A stretch of DNA of 64,000 nt from Dugong dugon (Eukaryota > Chordata > Mammalia > Sirenia > Dugongidae). Of this stretch, positions 11,643 to 25,500 are shown piece after piece (the first letter of the stretch is position 1; each line of letters begins with the position of its first letter). The stretch is taken from assembly GCA_030035585.1 (NCBI GenBank), contig CM057465.1, forward strand, positions 5,431,501 through 5,495,500. The letters run 5' to 3'. The notes below the pieces were generated by a model. It worked only from the letters and a program-made list of their open reading frames with translations. It was not told the origin of the DNA and did no database searches. The position numbers and the translations under genes were made by a program.

Positions 11643-14600
11643 TGTTCATATGTCCGTCACGAAATAGTAACCCTACGAGCCAGACCAGCTGACTGTCACA
11701 CATGCATATGCAGTGACTCCAGGAAGTTCGAAAGCTACTTAACCTCACCCTGGTCATGCTCAGTGTGAGTGATGGGCCATGACTCTCAGCAGCATCTCGT
11801 TGGGGGCAGTGGGCCAATTCAGTGCTACCACCACCTGCTGTTGGCATAGCAGGCATTGATCATCACCACATTAAATCTTCCGAAGACCCAGATGCAGGGA
11901 ACACCTCCCATCCCTGCCCTTATGGAGCCCACAGACAACAGGCATGAATGGTGGTACGTGAATGTCAAGTGTCAAAATGGCGCCATGGTGGTGGATGGGG
12001 GACTGTGCCTGGGTAAGGCAGGGGTCAAGGAAGGGCTGAACAAGGCCACCCATTTGCCATCCAGTGGAAGGGTCAAGGACAGATTGGAGATTGGGTCATC
12101 CAGAGCCTAAGGGATAACACCAAGCAAGGCACACCATCTTCCTCACAGGCCATGGAATGCCATCAAGAGCCATGAACAGGTCTGCATTTTAGAGAGAAGA
12201 TCCTGGGAATGGGTGGGAGATAGGTGGAAATGACAGAGAGCAGAGGTCAGAAAGCAGCCAAGATGATATATTCATAGCTCTGGTGGATGGAGCTGAAGCT
12301 CAGAACTGAGGTCAGGGCAGCAGACATGATGAGAAAGGCAAGAGTCAGGACCAACCGGACATGGAGGGAGAAAGAAGAGGAGTCGGAGATGATTTTAACG
12401 TCTCCACAGAGAAGAGTGGATGGGTGGCTGAATGGATAGGTAGATGGATGGATGGTGGACGGATGGACGGATGATGGATGGATGGACAGATGGACGAGGA
12501 GGTGAGGATGTCCCTGATGGAGTTGAAAACAGGTGGAGTAACAAAGTTTGGGTGAGGTTGTACACACCCATTGGTGGGCTGCCGAAAGCGTGGGGCTTGA
12601 GTATGGGAAGACATCTGTTGGTACAGAAATAGTACTGTGGAATGGACAGGCCTGGGGAAAGGAAGTGGAATGAAAAGACAAAGGTGGAATTTTCCAGCTA
12701 GCTAGTGAAGGCCATATGCAGGCTTGAGCCCTTCCTCCTCATTTATTGTAGGTGGTGGGACCTCTCAGGACCCTCCTGAAGTGGCCAAACCCTACCGCAT
12801 AGGTGACGGCAGAATATAGCAGGCAAACAACCTTGAGAGGGCTCCACTGATGGACTTAGTGACTTCTCAACATTGACACTCAGGCTCCTGTGCTGGCACA
12901 CAGAGGACAAACACTCAAGCATTTGTCAGTTGAGCGGGGTAGAACCTCCTTGCTGCCCTCCGTGGCGCTCCCTAAGACCAGGGCACTGGACTGCCCGGGC
13001 ACTGGTGTGGGGGGCGCCTCCCCAACGCTGCCACCAGCAGGGGCGAGCTACAGCAGTGGAGGTTTCTCTACATGTACAGCCAGGTGCCCCTTCACTGCGT
13101 GCTTGTTCTTATCAGCGCATCAGGCAGGTGAAGGCTCTTGGTTGGAATCTGCACGATTAATTACAAAGCCCTTTAAGTGTGTTTTGGAGTGGTTTGGATA
13201 GAGGGGAAAGTAGGGTCGGTGGTGGCAAGCCACTCCTTGCAAGCAAATACCACGTGTTCCTGCACATCTCGAGCAGTGACTCATATGCCCGCCTGGAGTG
13301 AGAGCTTTCCAGCAAGCCACGCACCGGTGAGCACCAAGAAGAGCACAAATGCAGAGAGCACACAATCCTGGGCCTTGGCGCCGCGCCTGGCCCTCATGGG
13401 CTTTCTGTAAACTCCCAGTCCTACCTCTGGGCGAGGCGTTTCATCTCCCAGATTACCGACAGGCTGAAATGATTTGTTGTGCATTAGTGCATTGTCTTCG
13501 TTCTTTTTCTGGGAAAGGTGGTATGTGGAGTGCGGCTGTCTGTGCATGCACAGCCCCATTAAATGGAAAGCATGTTGCTAACGCTTCTTTTTTCTTTTTT
13601 TAAAGGGTGGTTTTGTAGGTTTGCTTTTCACATTAGTTAAGGAAACAAACCTTTTCGCCAGTCTTCCCGTTTCTCAATCAACCGTGATTTCCACCCAGGG
13701 TAGCTGGGGTGTTTGATGTGGGGTTTCCTCCCATGCCGCGCTCGCCCCTTGCAGCCAGGCTGGGCACTTCGCCCTCTGCTAAGTGCCAGCTCTCTGTTTC
13801 CTGACCCTGTCTGGCATCCAAGGCCAAGGGCACGGCCTCAATCATAACAGAAGTCTGTTTTATGGTCTGCTTTGATTCCTGTTTGTAATGCATTTGACGA
13901 ATGTGAATGATAAAATGGGTGGTGCAAACAGCTACGCACTAGACTACTGACGGAAAGGTTAGCAGTTCGAACCCACCCAGAGGCCTGGCATTCTGCTTCT
14001 GAAAAATCACAGCCTGGAAAACCCTCTGGAGCAGTTCTACTCTGCACACATGGGGCCTCCATGAGTTGGAATCAACTTGAGGGTAACAGGTTAACGGGTT
14101 AATGCTAAAACGGTCCCCTCGCACATCACACATCTCCAGGGTTTTAATTTCTGGAAAGTACCTGGCCTGTTGACGGCAACATGGGCATGCAAGCTTGACC
14201 TCCACAGCTCACCTGGTTCCCCAGACTCCACATGGCCTGGGCTTGGCAAAATGCATCCAGCCTGTGGTCACAGTTGGGGGTGTCTCTTTTGTGAAGACAC
14301 TGAACCCTCTGGGAGGTTGGACTGGACATGTTTGGGCAGGGCCCCACCTGGAGGGATTGGCCAGGGGCTCCTCTCTCCACCCTGATCTGTCAGGCTGCCT
14401 GGGACCCAGAAGGGAGCCTGCCCCCACCTCACAGCCGGGTAAATGATGAGATAGGGTCGTACAGGTGGGCATGCATGTCCCGCCAGCCTGTGGAGCCCTG
14501 GCCTAGGGAGCCTTTTCCAGAAGGACCCAGGGGAGGCTGCTCTGGGCTGCATCACAATCTCTGTAAGTCCAAACCTAGAGCGTATGGACAGGATTTGTGA

Positions 14601-17600
14601 TGATGACCTGAGGCTGGACCCCCGCACCCCATGAACCCACAGTGCCCCAGCCCTCCCCACTACTGCCATTACCCCATTCTCCTGCCACATTCTGGTTCCA
14701 GTTTCTGGTCAACGGCAGCCTGTGGGAGATGGATGGGCCATGAGGGTCTGCAGGGTGGTCCACCAGCCTTCCGGAGAGCCCGGGGTGTCCCCCCAGCTGC
14801 TCTGTGGGAGCTGACTTTATCTTCCCGGGCACTGGGGCCACTGGTCAGCCCCACCTTGTTGGGGATAAAAAATAGAACATGTGATCTCATTGTTGCTCCA
14901 TCTTTGGTGGAAAATAGAAGTTTCTGTTAACTCAATGCAAAAAACAAACCAAACTGGTGCCTTCGAGTCAATTCCGACTCACCGTGACCCTATAGAACAG
15001 AGTAGAACTGCCCCATAGGGTTTCCAGGGAGCGGCTGGTGGATTCGAACTGCCAGCCTTTTGGTTAACAGCTATAGTTCTTAACCACTGCACCACCAGGG
15101 CTCCAACTCAATGCAGGCGATGATTCATTTGTTCTTATTCAACAGCAAAGGTCCCAGAGCTGGGAGGTCCCCTTCCCTCCAGCCACACCCACTTTGCTGT
15201 GGAGACCAGGCGGGGGTCAGCTGCGCAGGCACAGACCGAGAGCCCTGGGGGCCTGCCAACCCAGCATGCCTGCCTCCACAATATTTTTTTTAAATTTTAA
15301 ATTAAATGCCGATGTGAAAAAATTTAGAACCATCCTACAGAAATCCAGATTTCCAGCTTCTCTTGCACAAACTAGATGCTGTGTCCCCTCAAAACCCCAA
15401 TGCCCAGACTATGTCCACTCACGGCAGTGGCTGGCTAAGGAGGGGTCCCTTGGCGGGGCCTGAGACCCTGTGATGGGCAGTGCCTGGCACCCCCTGGGTG
15501 AACCAAATAGAAAGGACATCTCCCTTGATTTTTCCTCCTTCTGACATGGCAGATGGTCACGGTTGAAAGCGGCCTGTTTGGTCACTTCCTTCCCGGGGCC
15601 CCTGCCCACATGGCCACTGTGGGCGCCACTGACCCACCTGCCTCTCTGCCGCAGTTTGTGTGCACAGTCATCGCCATCATCCTGCACTACGTCCACATGA
15701 GCACCTTCGCCTGGACCTTTGTGGAGAGCCTGCACGTCTACCGCATGCTGACCGAGGCCCGCAACATCAACTCGGGGCCCATGCGCTTCTACTACGTCGT
15801 GGGCTGGGGTGTCCCAGCCGTCATCACAGGTGAGTCCAGCAGGCCCGAGGGAGGGGCAGGAGTGGCCACTGCTCAGTGCAGCTCCACCTGTCATTGTTGA
15901 CACAAGAACCCACATCCAAGGGAAGCCAGCTCCGCAGTGGGCAGGAGACATCTGTCCTCCTCGCTTTTCTGTACCAGCTCCGATGCTTGACTGGCACCCG
16001 CAGCGGAGGCCTAGGCCCTGCTCTCCCGTCTGCACAGACAGTGCAATCGCTCAGTACTTTCTAGCACCTCACAGACAAAAATTCAGTGTCTGCCGGATGG
16101 ATGGATGGATGATAGATGGATGGGTAATGGATGGGATGATGGATGGATGGATAATGGATAGAGAAGGATGGATGATGAATGGATGGATGATGGATGGATG
16201 AATGGAGGAAGGGAGGATGGGTGGGTGGGTCTATGGATGGGGAAGGTATTTATGTATGGGTGAGCAGATGAATAAATGGATGGGTGTGTGTATGTATGTA
16301 TGTGTGGATGGATGGATGGACGGAGTGGGTGGATGGATGGAGGAGGGATGGATGGATATGGATGGATGGGGGAAGGCAGGGTGAATGGGTGAGTGGGTGG
16401 ATGGAGGAGGGGAGTATGGATGGTGGACGAATGAAGGGACAGAACAGCATTGCTTCCTTAGCACACTTCTTCCTAAATATCAGAAAGGGAACATTTGGTC
16501 TCTCCCAGGACAGATACGTACTCCCCACCACAAAAGGAAAAGCTTAACCCTCTTCTCCTCAGTAGTCCCTGTGTTTCAGGGGTCCAGACACAGAGCCCTC
16601 CATCCTTCCTGGAGGCCCTGGGTGGAGGTCTTGCTGCCCCAGGGCTCTGGCAAGCAGCCACCCTGGTCCAATGGCAGGGTTGGCTTCAGGTCCATTCTGG
16701 TTCCCACAGTTGGCATCAGACTGGTGTCCTCACATCCTCACGGCCTGGTAGGCAGACATGGCCTCTCCTCTCTAATAAGGACACCACTCACGTTGAATTA
16801 GGACCCACCCTACTGTCACGTTAACCTAACTCATAACATCCTCAAAGATCCTATTTCCCAATGAGGTCATGTTCACAGGTATCAGGGGTTAGGACTTCAA
16901 CATATCTTTTTTGGGGACACAATTCAATTCATAACATGCCTCCAATATTATTTTTGCTTCTCTTTTTTAATTAGAAAATTAAGCTTAGAAAGCAAATATC
17001 TCATTTTGTTTACTTCAGCTTCTATGAAGAGAGATGAAGAAGTAAAATCAAAATTACTTGCTAATTTTGTACACAGGAGATTTAAACCTGTGCTGTGTGA
17101 TTTTCTGCGGCGCCAAGGAAGCTCAGATCTGTTCATCCTAAGTCTATACCATCCCCATTTGGGGTGTTCGTAAAAGAGCACCCTCCACCTCCCCCAGCCC
17201 CATCTCAAGGAGCTGGAGGAAGTGTCTGTAAACAGCAGGGAGGGGGGTCCCAGGCGACCCCTGTCTGCTTCCTGCACCTCAGGACTAGTGGGGGCAGCCA
17301 GCATCCCCGACACAGGGGACTTGGGAATGGGAAAGGGTTTGCCCTTGGCCACAGGCCACAGCTGAGGCCCCTTCTCAGGTTAGCCTCAGTCCCGGGTGGG
17401 TGCCCTGAGGGGCCATGGTCAGGGAGGGGGTCAGGCACATCTGAGGCCCTCGAAGCAGGGGATGACCCCATGAGGTGGGCAGGAAGGGGCTCTGCAAGAG
17501 GGAATCACAGAGGCCGCTTGGTTCTGGAAAAATCACACCTTGGAGGCCACAGGGGCGGCACCCTATGCCAGGCCCCCGATGGGAGAGTTCTGGGTCTTAC

Positions 17601-19505
17601 TCTCTCAGTCACAGGCTCTGTCCCCGGAATGTGCGGGCATGCCTTCAGCGGCACCTGCTACAGGCCGGACTTGCAGCTGGTGTTTTGTGTATTTGCTTTA
17701 ACTTTTCCTGGGAGGGAGACTCGTGAGGACAAAGGCTTCGGCTCCTGCTGCCCTGTCCCCAGCCAGGCACAGAGCCTGGCGTAAAAGGGCCCTGGATGGG
17801 TGGATGAGTGAACACACTCACTTGCCCATCCCATGCGGCATTCGGGAAACCAAGGCCTGGGGTCCCAGAGGAGCATTCACAAATGCTCACTGGTCCCGGG
17901 GCGGTCAGTGTGGGCACAGAGGACACGCAGCCCCCACTGCACGCCGCTCCGCCTGCGGGGTGGGACAGGAGGGAGGACATAGCGGAGTGCCCCCACCAGG
18001 CCAGGTGGGCAGCGTCGGAAGAAAAAAACCAAACAAGGGAGACATCCTCCGTCAGGTGACGTCTCCGTCCGAGTGTCAAAAGCACTTTTACGCGGAGCGG
18101 CTAAGGGTGCGGGTTTCCATCGCGTGTGTCCCCTGCCCCCCGAGATCTCTCACTCTCCACCCCAACCCTGGTAGAGACCCTTCCACATGCTACACATGTT
18201 GAGAGGCCACTGTCCCTTGAGGTGGCTTTGGAATCTAAATTCAGACTGTCCACATTTCCCACGTGCTGAAAGACCATTTTTTTAAACACTGAAGTCTCTT
18301 GCCAAAGGGCTTAAGTGACCCTGGGAAGTACAGGCTGAGGTGACGGTGTTGGCCAGTCACAGCCGCCGGGTGGGGCCGGGACTCATCGGGCACCAGGTTG
18401 GCCTTCTTCCTGACCCAACACCCGCCCAGCTGCCCGAGTGCTTCTCTCAGGCCCTTTGCGCCCTGATGCCCAGATGGGGTCGTGGTTCCAGTTCCAGCCT
18501 AGGTCTCCAGGGGGCCCCGCCCTGTGTGGTCCCCAAGGTGCCCCCCAGACAGGATGGAGCCCGTCCTCAGGGCCTACACAGGTGACTGAGGTCAGCACTG
18601 TGTCTGCAAAGTGGGGGCCTCTTGGGACCACTCTGGCAGCCCTGTGCTGGGGCCATGGGAACCACTCCCCAGCTTCGGTGTTGCATCGGGGTGACCTGGG
18701 TAACAACAGAGCTTCCGTGGGCCCTGTTTGCCAGCACCTCCCATGACCCACCAGGCCTTGGCTGCCCAAATACTGCATGATACTCAATCACGCCTTTATC
18801 CGTTTGCTCACTCTCGAGGGCTTCTTTTATGCCAGGTTCCGTGCCAGGACAGGGCGGCACTCACAAAGCCTCTGTCCTCACAAGGCACCCCCAACGAGGG
18901 AAGACAAGTGTCAGCCACAATGCATGAGGCTTAGGTTCATCCATGAAACTGGCACTGAGGGGGGGCTCGGGAGCTTGGGGGGGTAACGGCCCTCCCCCAG
19001 GGGTAGGGGAGACTGGAAGGCTTCCTGGAGGAAGTGCCTTTTGAGCTACATCTGGTCACACTTGGGGTGAGGGTGGCGCATGCAGAGTCCTGAGCTTGGG
19101 GGCATGGAGGTGGAGTTGGAGCAGAGTGTCCCCACAGCCACTCCATGCAGGGCCCCGAAGACCACCGAGACCACCGCATCTTCTCTTCAGGCCGTGGGAA
19201 CCACGGGAGGATTTTAAGCAGCTTTGAGATTTGAAGGAGAGCCGCCAGGAGGCCGCGGAATAGCTCAGGCCAGAGTCAGGGGAGAACGGGGGCAGGGGAG
19301 CCAGAGCCAGAGCCGAGGAAGGCTGGGATTGGGGCAGGTCGCGCCTGCACTTGTTTCCCCAGACAAGGTCTGTGATGAAGGGGGCACCCCAGCATCATCG
19401 TGCAGACAACTCTGCACGGACAGCTGGTTACCAGGACAACCTCGGGGATGCCCATGGCATCGCCGGTAGTGCCATCTGCATGTACTTTCTCCTGGTGGGC
19501 TGGCT

Positions 19506-19538
<33 letters not shown>

Positions 19539-22500
19539 AAGTGTGTATCTCTGTGAACATGTGAGCGTATGTGTAAGCACATTGTGTGTGTGTGAGCGTG
19601 TGTGTGTGCAAGTGTGTATCTCTGAACGTGTGAGCATATGTGTAAGCACGTCTGTGTGTGTGTGTGTGTGTGCAAGTGTGTATCTGTGAATGTGACCGTA
19701 TGTGTAAGCACGTCTGTGTGTGAGAGTGTGTGTGAGCCTTGTGTGTGTGTCTCTGGGTGTGTGTGAGCATGTGTCTGTGAGCATTGTATGGGTGTGTGTG
19801 TCTCTGGGTGTATGTGAGCGTGTGTGTGTAAGCCTTGTGTGTGTGTGTGTGAGCGTGTGTGTATCTGAGTGAGCATTGTCCCTGGGTGTGAGCACATGTG
19901 CATGTGTGTGTGAGTATTGTCTGTATTGAGCACATGTGCGTGTGTGTGAATGTGTGTGTGTCTCTGTGCAGGGTGCGTGTGAGCGTGTACGTGTCTGTGA
20001 GCCTTGTGTGTGTGTGTGTCTCTGTGGGTGTGTGTGAGCATGTGGTGTATGTGTGTATGTGTGAGCACGTGTGTGTGTGTCTGCGTGTATGTGCGCACAT
20101 TCTCACACACACAGCCTCCAGCTTGCTCAGTCTCCACGTCCTGGCCTGCGTGGCCCCGAGCGCTCCCTGCCACCCCTCAGAACCCCGTCCTACACCTCTG
20201 TTCCTCTCTCATCTCAGCAGGGGCTCCCACAGGGCCGCCCTGCCCGCCTGCCCCCTGGGCCTGTGTGGGCCGCCCTGTGGTTGGACACCAGAGGGCTCTT
20301 GCCTGGAGGGACCTGTGTGGGGTCCCTTAGTCTCGGATGTCCCTCTGAGCATGAGGCCTGGTCCCTGGACCCTGCCTCGGAGAGGACTCACTCTGTCCTC
20401 CTCCCTGCTGTGTCCAGGACTGGCGGTGGGCCTGGACCCCCAGGGCTACGGGAACCCCGACTTCTGCTGGCTGTCTCTGCGCGATGCTCTCATCTGGAGC
20501 TTCGCCGGGCCCATCGGGGCTGTGATAGTTGTGAGTGCCGGGGGTCCTTGCGACTTGGGGACATGGGAACCCAGGCCTCTGGGGGGACTCTCGGGGGCCT
20601 CAACCAGCCACTGTCACCTCAGGCCGTCCTGGGGCTGGGCAGGAAGGGGCAGGCCTGGCTGTAGTGATCACTGACACCTCCAGGTCCGTTCCCGGCCTCA
20701 TCTTCAGATCCTTGTGTCCACCACCAGCCGGCCCTGCTCCTGGCCGGGGATGGCCATGCAGGCAGAGCTGGGCTGCCCCCCTGCCAGGGAAGCCCAGAGA
20801 CAGCCTTGCCCACGGGGCCTCAGGACCCCAGGACGGCCCCCGGGACATGGGAGGGAAAGTCCTCAGGAGCACTGGGCTTTTGAAGGCTCCACTCAGAACA
20901 AGACAAGGTGCCACTTAATTTCTTCTTTTTGTTTTCTCCCCAGATCAATGCAGTTATTTTTGTCCTGTCTGCCAAGGTTTCCTGCCAAAGAAAGCACCAT
21001 TACTATGAGAGGAAAGGGGTCACGTAAGTTGGTGCAGAGCTTGACCCCGCAGCCCGTATGTGGTGAAGAGGGAGAGCTGAGTGGCCGGGCGGCCCTGGGC
21101 CCAGCCCAGCACCAGCCCCAGGGCAAGGCTTCTCAGCCCTCTCACCTGAGCCCATCAGCCTCCCTGACCTGCTGAACGGCTCCTGGGGCTGCCCCCTTGT
21201 CCGAGCCCTCGACTGCCATTAACACATTCGGTCCCTCCACAACCCCATGAGGGTGTGCCATGATCATCCCCCCTTTTACAGACAGGGAAACTGAGGCAGA
21301 AGGGAGACTGGGTGGGTGGTGGGAGGTTCCACAACCCCATGAGGGGATCACTGTTGTCACCCCCTTTTACAGACGAGGAAACTGAGGGCGGAGGGAGTGG
21401 GAGGGGGCTGGGTAGTGGGAGGGGGGAGGATGCTGAGTCACGCACCCCCCCAGCTCCCTGCTGAGGACGGTCTTCCTGCTGCTGCTGCTCATCGGTGTCA
21501 CCTGGCTGCTGGGGCTGCTGGCTGTGAACCGCGACTCTCTGGCCTTTCACTACCTCTTCGCCATCTTCAGCTGCTTACAGGTAGGCGTGGGACGGCGGGG
21601 CCCAGAGGGTCCTGGGGATCCAGGAGCTGTGTCCTCACAGCCCTAGGACAGGCGGGCTGCACCGTGCCTGCGTCCTGGATGGCCCGACGTGTAGGGGGTG
21701 ATGGCACAGCCCCCCACCATCTCACCACCCACACAGGAAGCCTGTCCCCAGCCTCCCAGGCCCCGTCCTTGTAACCCCCATGCCGGTCAGCACAGCCCTT
21801 TTCTCGGCCAGCACAGGACTGTCCCTCCTCCCCGCTGTATTTGGGGACAGTGAACCGTGGCAGCTGTGTCCCTGGGTGGAGTGTTGGACATTCACGTCCA
21901 AGGGCTCCCAGAGGTTGAGGGCCTGTGGGCTATGGAAGGGGGTCCCAGGAGGCTGTGGCTCCAGTGCCCTGGCTGCCCCATCTGGCCCCTAGCTAAACGA
22001 AGCCCCTCTGGAGGGGAGGCCTGGAGTGGGCTTGGGGGCGTCTCTGGTCCACGCCGGCAGGGCTGGTCCCACGCTCATGGCCTCCACACATGGGGGGCTG
22101 TGCCGCGGCATCCTCAGGGCACGTGGTCCCGCTGCTCATGGCCTCCACACATGGGGGGCTGTGCCGCGGCATCCTCAGGGCACGTGGTCCCGCTGCTCAT
22201 GGCCTCCACACATGGGGGGCTGTGCTGCGGCATCCTCAGGGCACGTGGTCCCGCTGCTCATGCTGCCTGGCTGCGTCTCCTGAGGCCGTGTGCCCTGACT
22301 GCCCCCTCCTGCTCTCCAGGGTCTCTTCGTCCTCTTGTTCCACTGCGTGTTCAACAGGGAAGTCCGGAAGCACCTGAAGGGGTTGCTCACCGGCAAGAAG
22401 CTGCACCCAGATGACTCAGCCACCACCAGGGCCACCCTGCTCACGGTAGGGACACCAGGACACCGCCTGTGGGGCCGGAAGCCGAGATGTGCCCCCCTGA

Positions 22501-25500
22501 GGGAGGGCTGGCCACACATCCCGGCTGAATGCCCCTCGACATGGGGGCCCCCCAGAACACTGGGGGCCACCAGGCAAGGCCCCACGAGCCAGAAACAGTG
22601 GCTCTGAGGCGTGAGGACATCCTCCCCCAGGTTGGGTGGGGCAGGCGGTCAGGGGCTGGCATTTGGGGGTCTGCTGTGGTCACTTGGCTATCAAGGCCAG
22701 GCTGGTGCCCAGGCTCCGCCAACAACCAGCCGTCTCTCCCCAGCGTTCCCTCAACTGCAACAACACCCACAGTGAGGAACCCGACATGTACCGCACGACC
22801 CTAGGCGAGTCCACCGCCTCACTGGACAGCACCCTCAGGTCAGGCATGTCCCTGGGGGTGGGGCGGGAGGCCTGTGCCACGTGCCCCACGAGCTGGGGGC
22901 AGCTCGCTCTTGTCTGGCCATTGCTGTCAGTCAGAACACAGATTGGGGCATTGCAGAGAACCTTCCAGAACCCCAAGGGTCTTGCCCCCTGGCCCATGCA
23001 GAAGGTGCTCAGTGACAGCAGGTGCTAGCACCATCCATCCCTCTAAGCAGTGATGCTGAACCCCCCACTGAGCCCTCCCCTCCTCTCTAGGGATGAAGGC
23101 ATCCAGAAGCTCGGCGTGTCCTCGGGGCTGGCACGGGGCAGCCACGGGGAGACAGATGCGCCCTTTGTCCACAGGAGCACCAAGAAGGCCCATGGTACGG
23201 TTCCCTGGAGGGGCTCCCGCAGCCTTGGAGAGTGGTCAGCGGCCACCGTCACTCTCCCCGGGTATCTGAGCCTCCTGGTGCTGCTCTTCACAGCAATACC
23301 ACAGGGGGTGGCTTTGAAGAACAGACATTTATTTTTGCACAGTTCTGGAGACTGGAAGTTGGAATTCCGGGCATGGGTCTAGGGGAGGTCCTTCTTGTTT
23401 ATTTCAACTCTAGCAGCTGCCGGCAGCCCTTGGTGTTCTGGCCTGGTAAATGCGTCTGCCTCCATCCTCATCAGATGGCACCCCTCCTCCCCCTGCGCGT
23501 TTGCTTGTCTCTGTGTGTTCCTTATACCTCAGAAGTGATTAGGTCTAGGACCCACCCTGCACTGACATGGCCTTGTTAACATAACAGAGAAACCCTGTTC
23601 CCAAACAAGATCCCATCCACAGTATAAAAAACCAAAATACCAAAGCAGCTGCCGTCAAGTCAATTCCAACTCATAGCGATTCCGACTCATAGCGACCTTA
23701 CAGGACAGAGTAGAACTGCCCCATAGAGTTTCCCAGGAGTGGTTGGTGGATTTGAACTGCTGACCTTTTGGGGGTTAGGATTTACAACACCTATTTTTGG
23801 GGGACACAGTTCAGTCCATAACAGAGGGTCCACAGGGGCCTGGCTACCCCCAAAGGCCCTGGCTCAGGGGCTTCCTCCAGATATGGCTGGGACCCCCTGG
23901 GCCTGAGCCCTCATCCCCCATCCCCCTGCAGGCTGTGACTCGGACTCGGACAGCGAGCTGTCCCTAGATGAGCACAGCAGCTCCTATGCCTCGTCTCGCT
24001 CATCGGACAGTGAGGACGAAGGTGTGGCGGCCAAGGACCAGTGGGACCCCGCCACGCCCCAGGCCCACGCCCCAGGCCCTGTCCACAGCACCCCCCAAGG
24101 TGAGCTGGCAGGCATGCGGGCTGTGGGGGGACCGGGCCTCTCCCTGCCACTGGGGTCAGCCCGGGGCTGGGTCACCGCCTCCTAGGATGTGTCTGGCAGA
24201 GCTGCCAGCAGCACAGCAGGCAGCTCGGGTGGGGGCCCCGGCCCCAGGAGGCCCTGCCCTCCCCACGCTGTCCATGGAGCACAGGCAGGGAGGGGGTCTT
24301 GCTCTCTGTGGGTCTTCGCTGCCAGGACGGGGTGGTGGGCAAAGCTGGCCCCACCCGGCTGCCCAGCGGGGAGCCCTGGTGAGGCTACAGGGTGTTGGGG
24401 GTGAAGTGAGAGAGTCGCAGCCACAGACCCCCCACGGTCAGGACCCTCCGTCGCAGGCCTCAGTTTCCACCCCAGTAGAGTACAGCTCTGCCAGGCCTGG
24501 AGGACAGAGAGTCGTGCTCATGGCTGAGGGAGGGAGGAAGGGCCCCCCCCACCCCTCACCCCCAACCCCGAGCCCATTGGGGCAGAGCGTAAAGCGGTGC
24601 CCCGGCCCCTTGCTTGTGCCTTAGTGGACGCGGCAGCCAACCACATCGCGGCCGACTGGCCAGACCGGAGCCTGGCCGGGAGCGACGGGGAGGAGCCGGG
24701 CGAGAAGCCCCGCCTGAAGGTGGAGACCAAGGTCAGCGTGGAGCTGCACCTGGAGGAGCGGCCGGCGGGCCTGCTGCCCATCCCGGCCCCGGAGCAGCGG
24801 AAAGGTGCTGCGGGGGGCTGGGGGCAGGGCTGGGGGCCCTGGGGGCAGTCCCTCGTTCCGAGGGTGGGGACCTGGGGGCTGGGTGCAGTCCCTGCAGAAC
24901 CACGGTGCTGAGTCGGGGACCAACAGCGGCCGAAGCCTGGCTCAGACCTGCAGGGGCCGATCCGTCTCCGAGCTGGCCCCACCATTCCTGGAAGTGACCG
25001 CCTATCTCCTCGGCCCAGGCATCTTGAAAAACAAGGTCACCTACCCACCCCCGCTGACCGAGAAGACCCTGAAAACCCGGCTGCGAGAGAAGCTGGCCGA
25101 CGGGGACCAGAGCGCCGGCTCCTCGCGGACGTCCTCCCTGGCCTCCAGTGATGGGGGGTCACGCGCCCCCGTGGACTGCAGCGTCACGGTCAAGAGCCCG
25201 CCGCCCCGGGAGCCGGCGCAAGAGCACCTCAACGGGGTGGCCATGCACGTGAGGGCGGGAAGTGCCCAGACCAATGGTGCCGACTCCGAGTGAGTGACCC
25301 TCGAGTGGCCCCTCCCATGTGTTGGGTGTCCGTGGTCTTGCTGGCCTCTGTGGAGCCCAGGTGTCCCCCCTCCTTCCCTGGCTAGGGGAGGGGGTGGTGG
25401 CGGAGGGGATTCAGTTCAGGTCAGGTGGGAACGAAATCACTGTCAGGCCCCATGGGGGCTGGCGTAGCCAGACCTCTGGAGTCCCCCTGAGACCCAGCTG

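Noticed and set aside
15409-16035. 208-codon minus-strand open frame across a CELSR1 exon
   Set aside because: Antisense shadow of the TM3/TM4 exon plus GC-rich intron; no recognisable domain.
16098-16430. Short direct repeats with spacers suggesting a CRISPR-like array
   Set aside because: They are degenerate GGAT microsatellite units without unique spacers, in a mammalian intron.
19265-20173. 302-codon minus-strand open frame rich in His and Thr
   Set aside because: It is the translation of a GT/CA microsatellite; no start context, domain or splice support.
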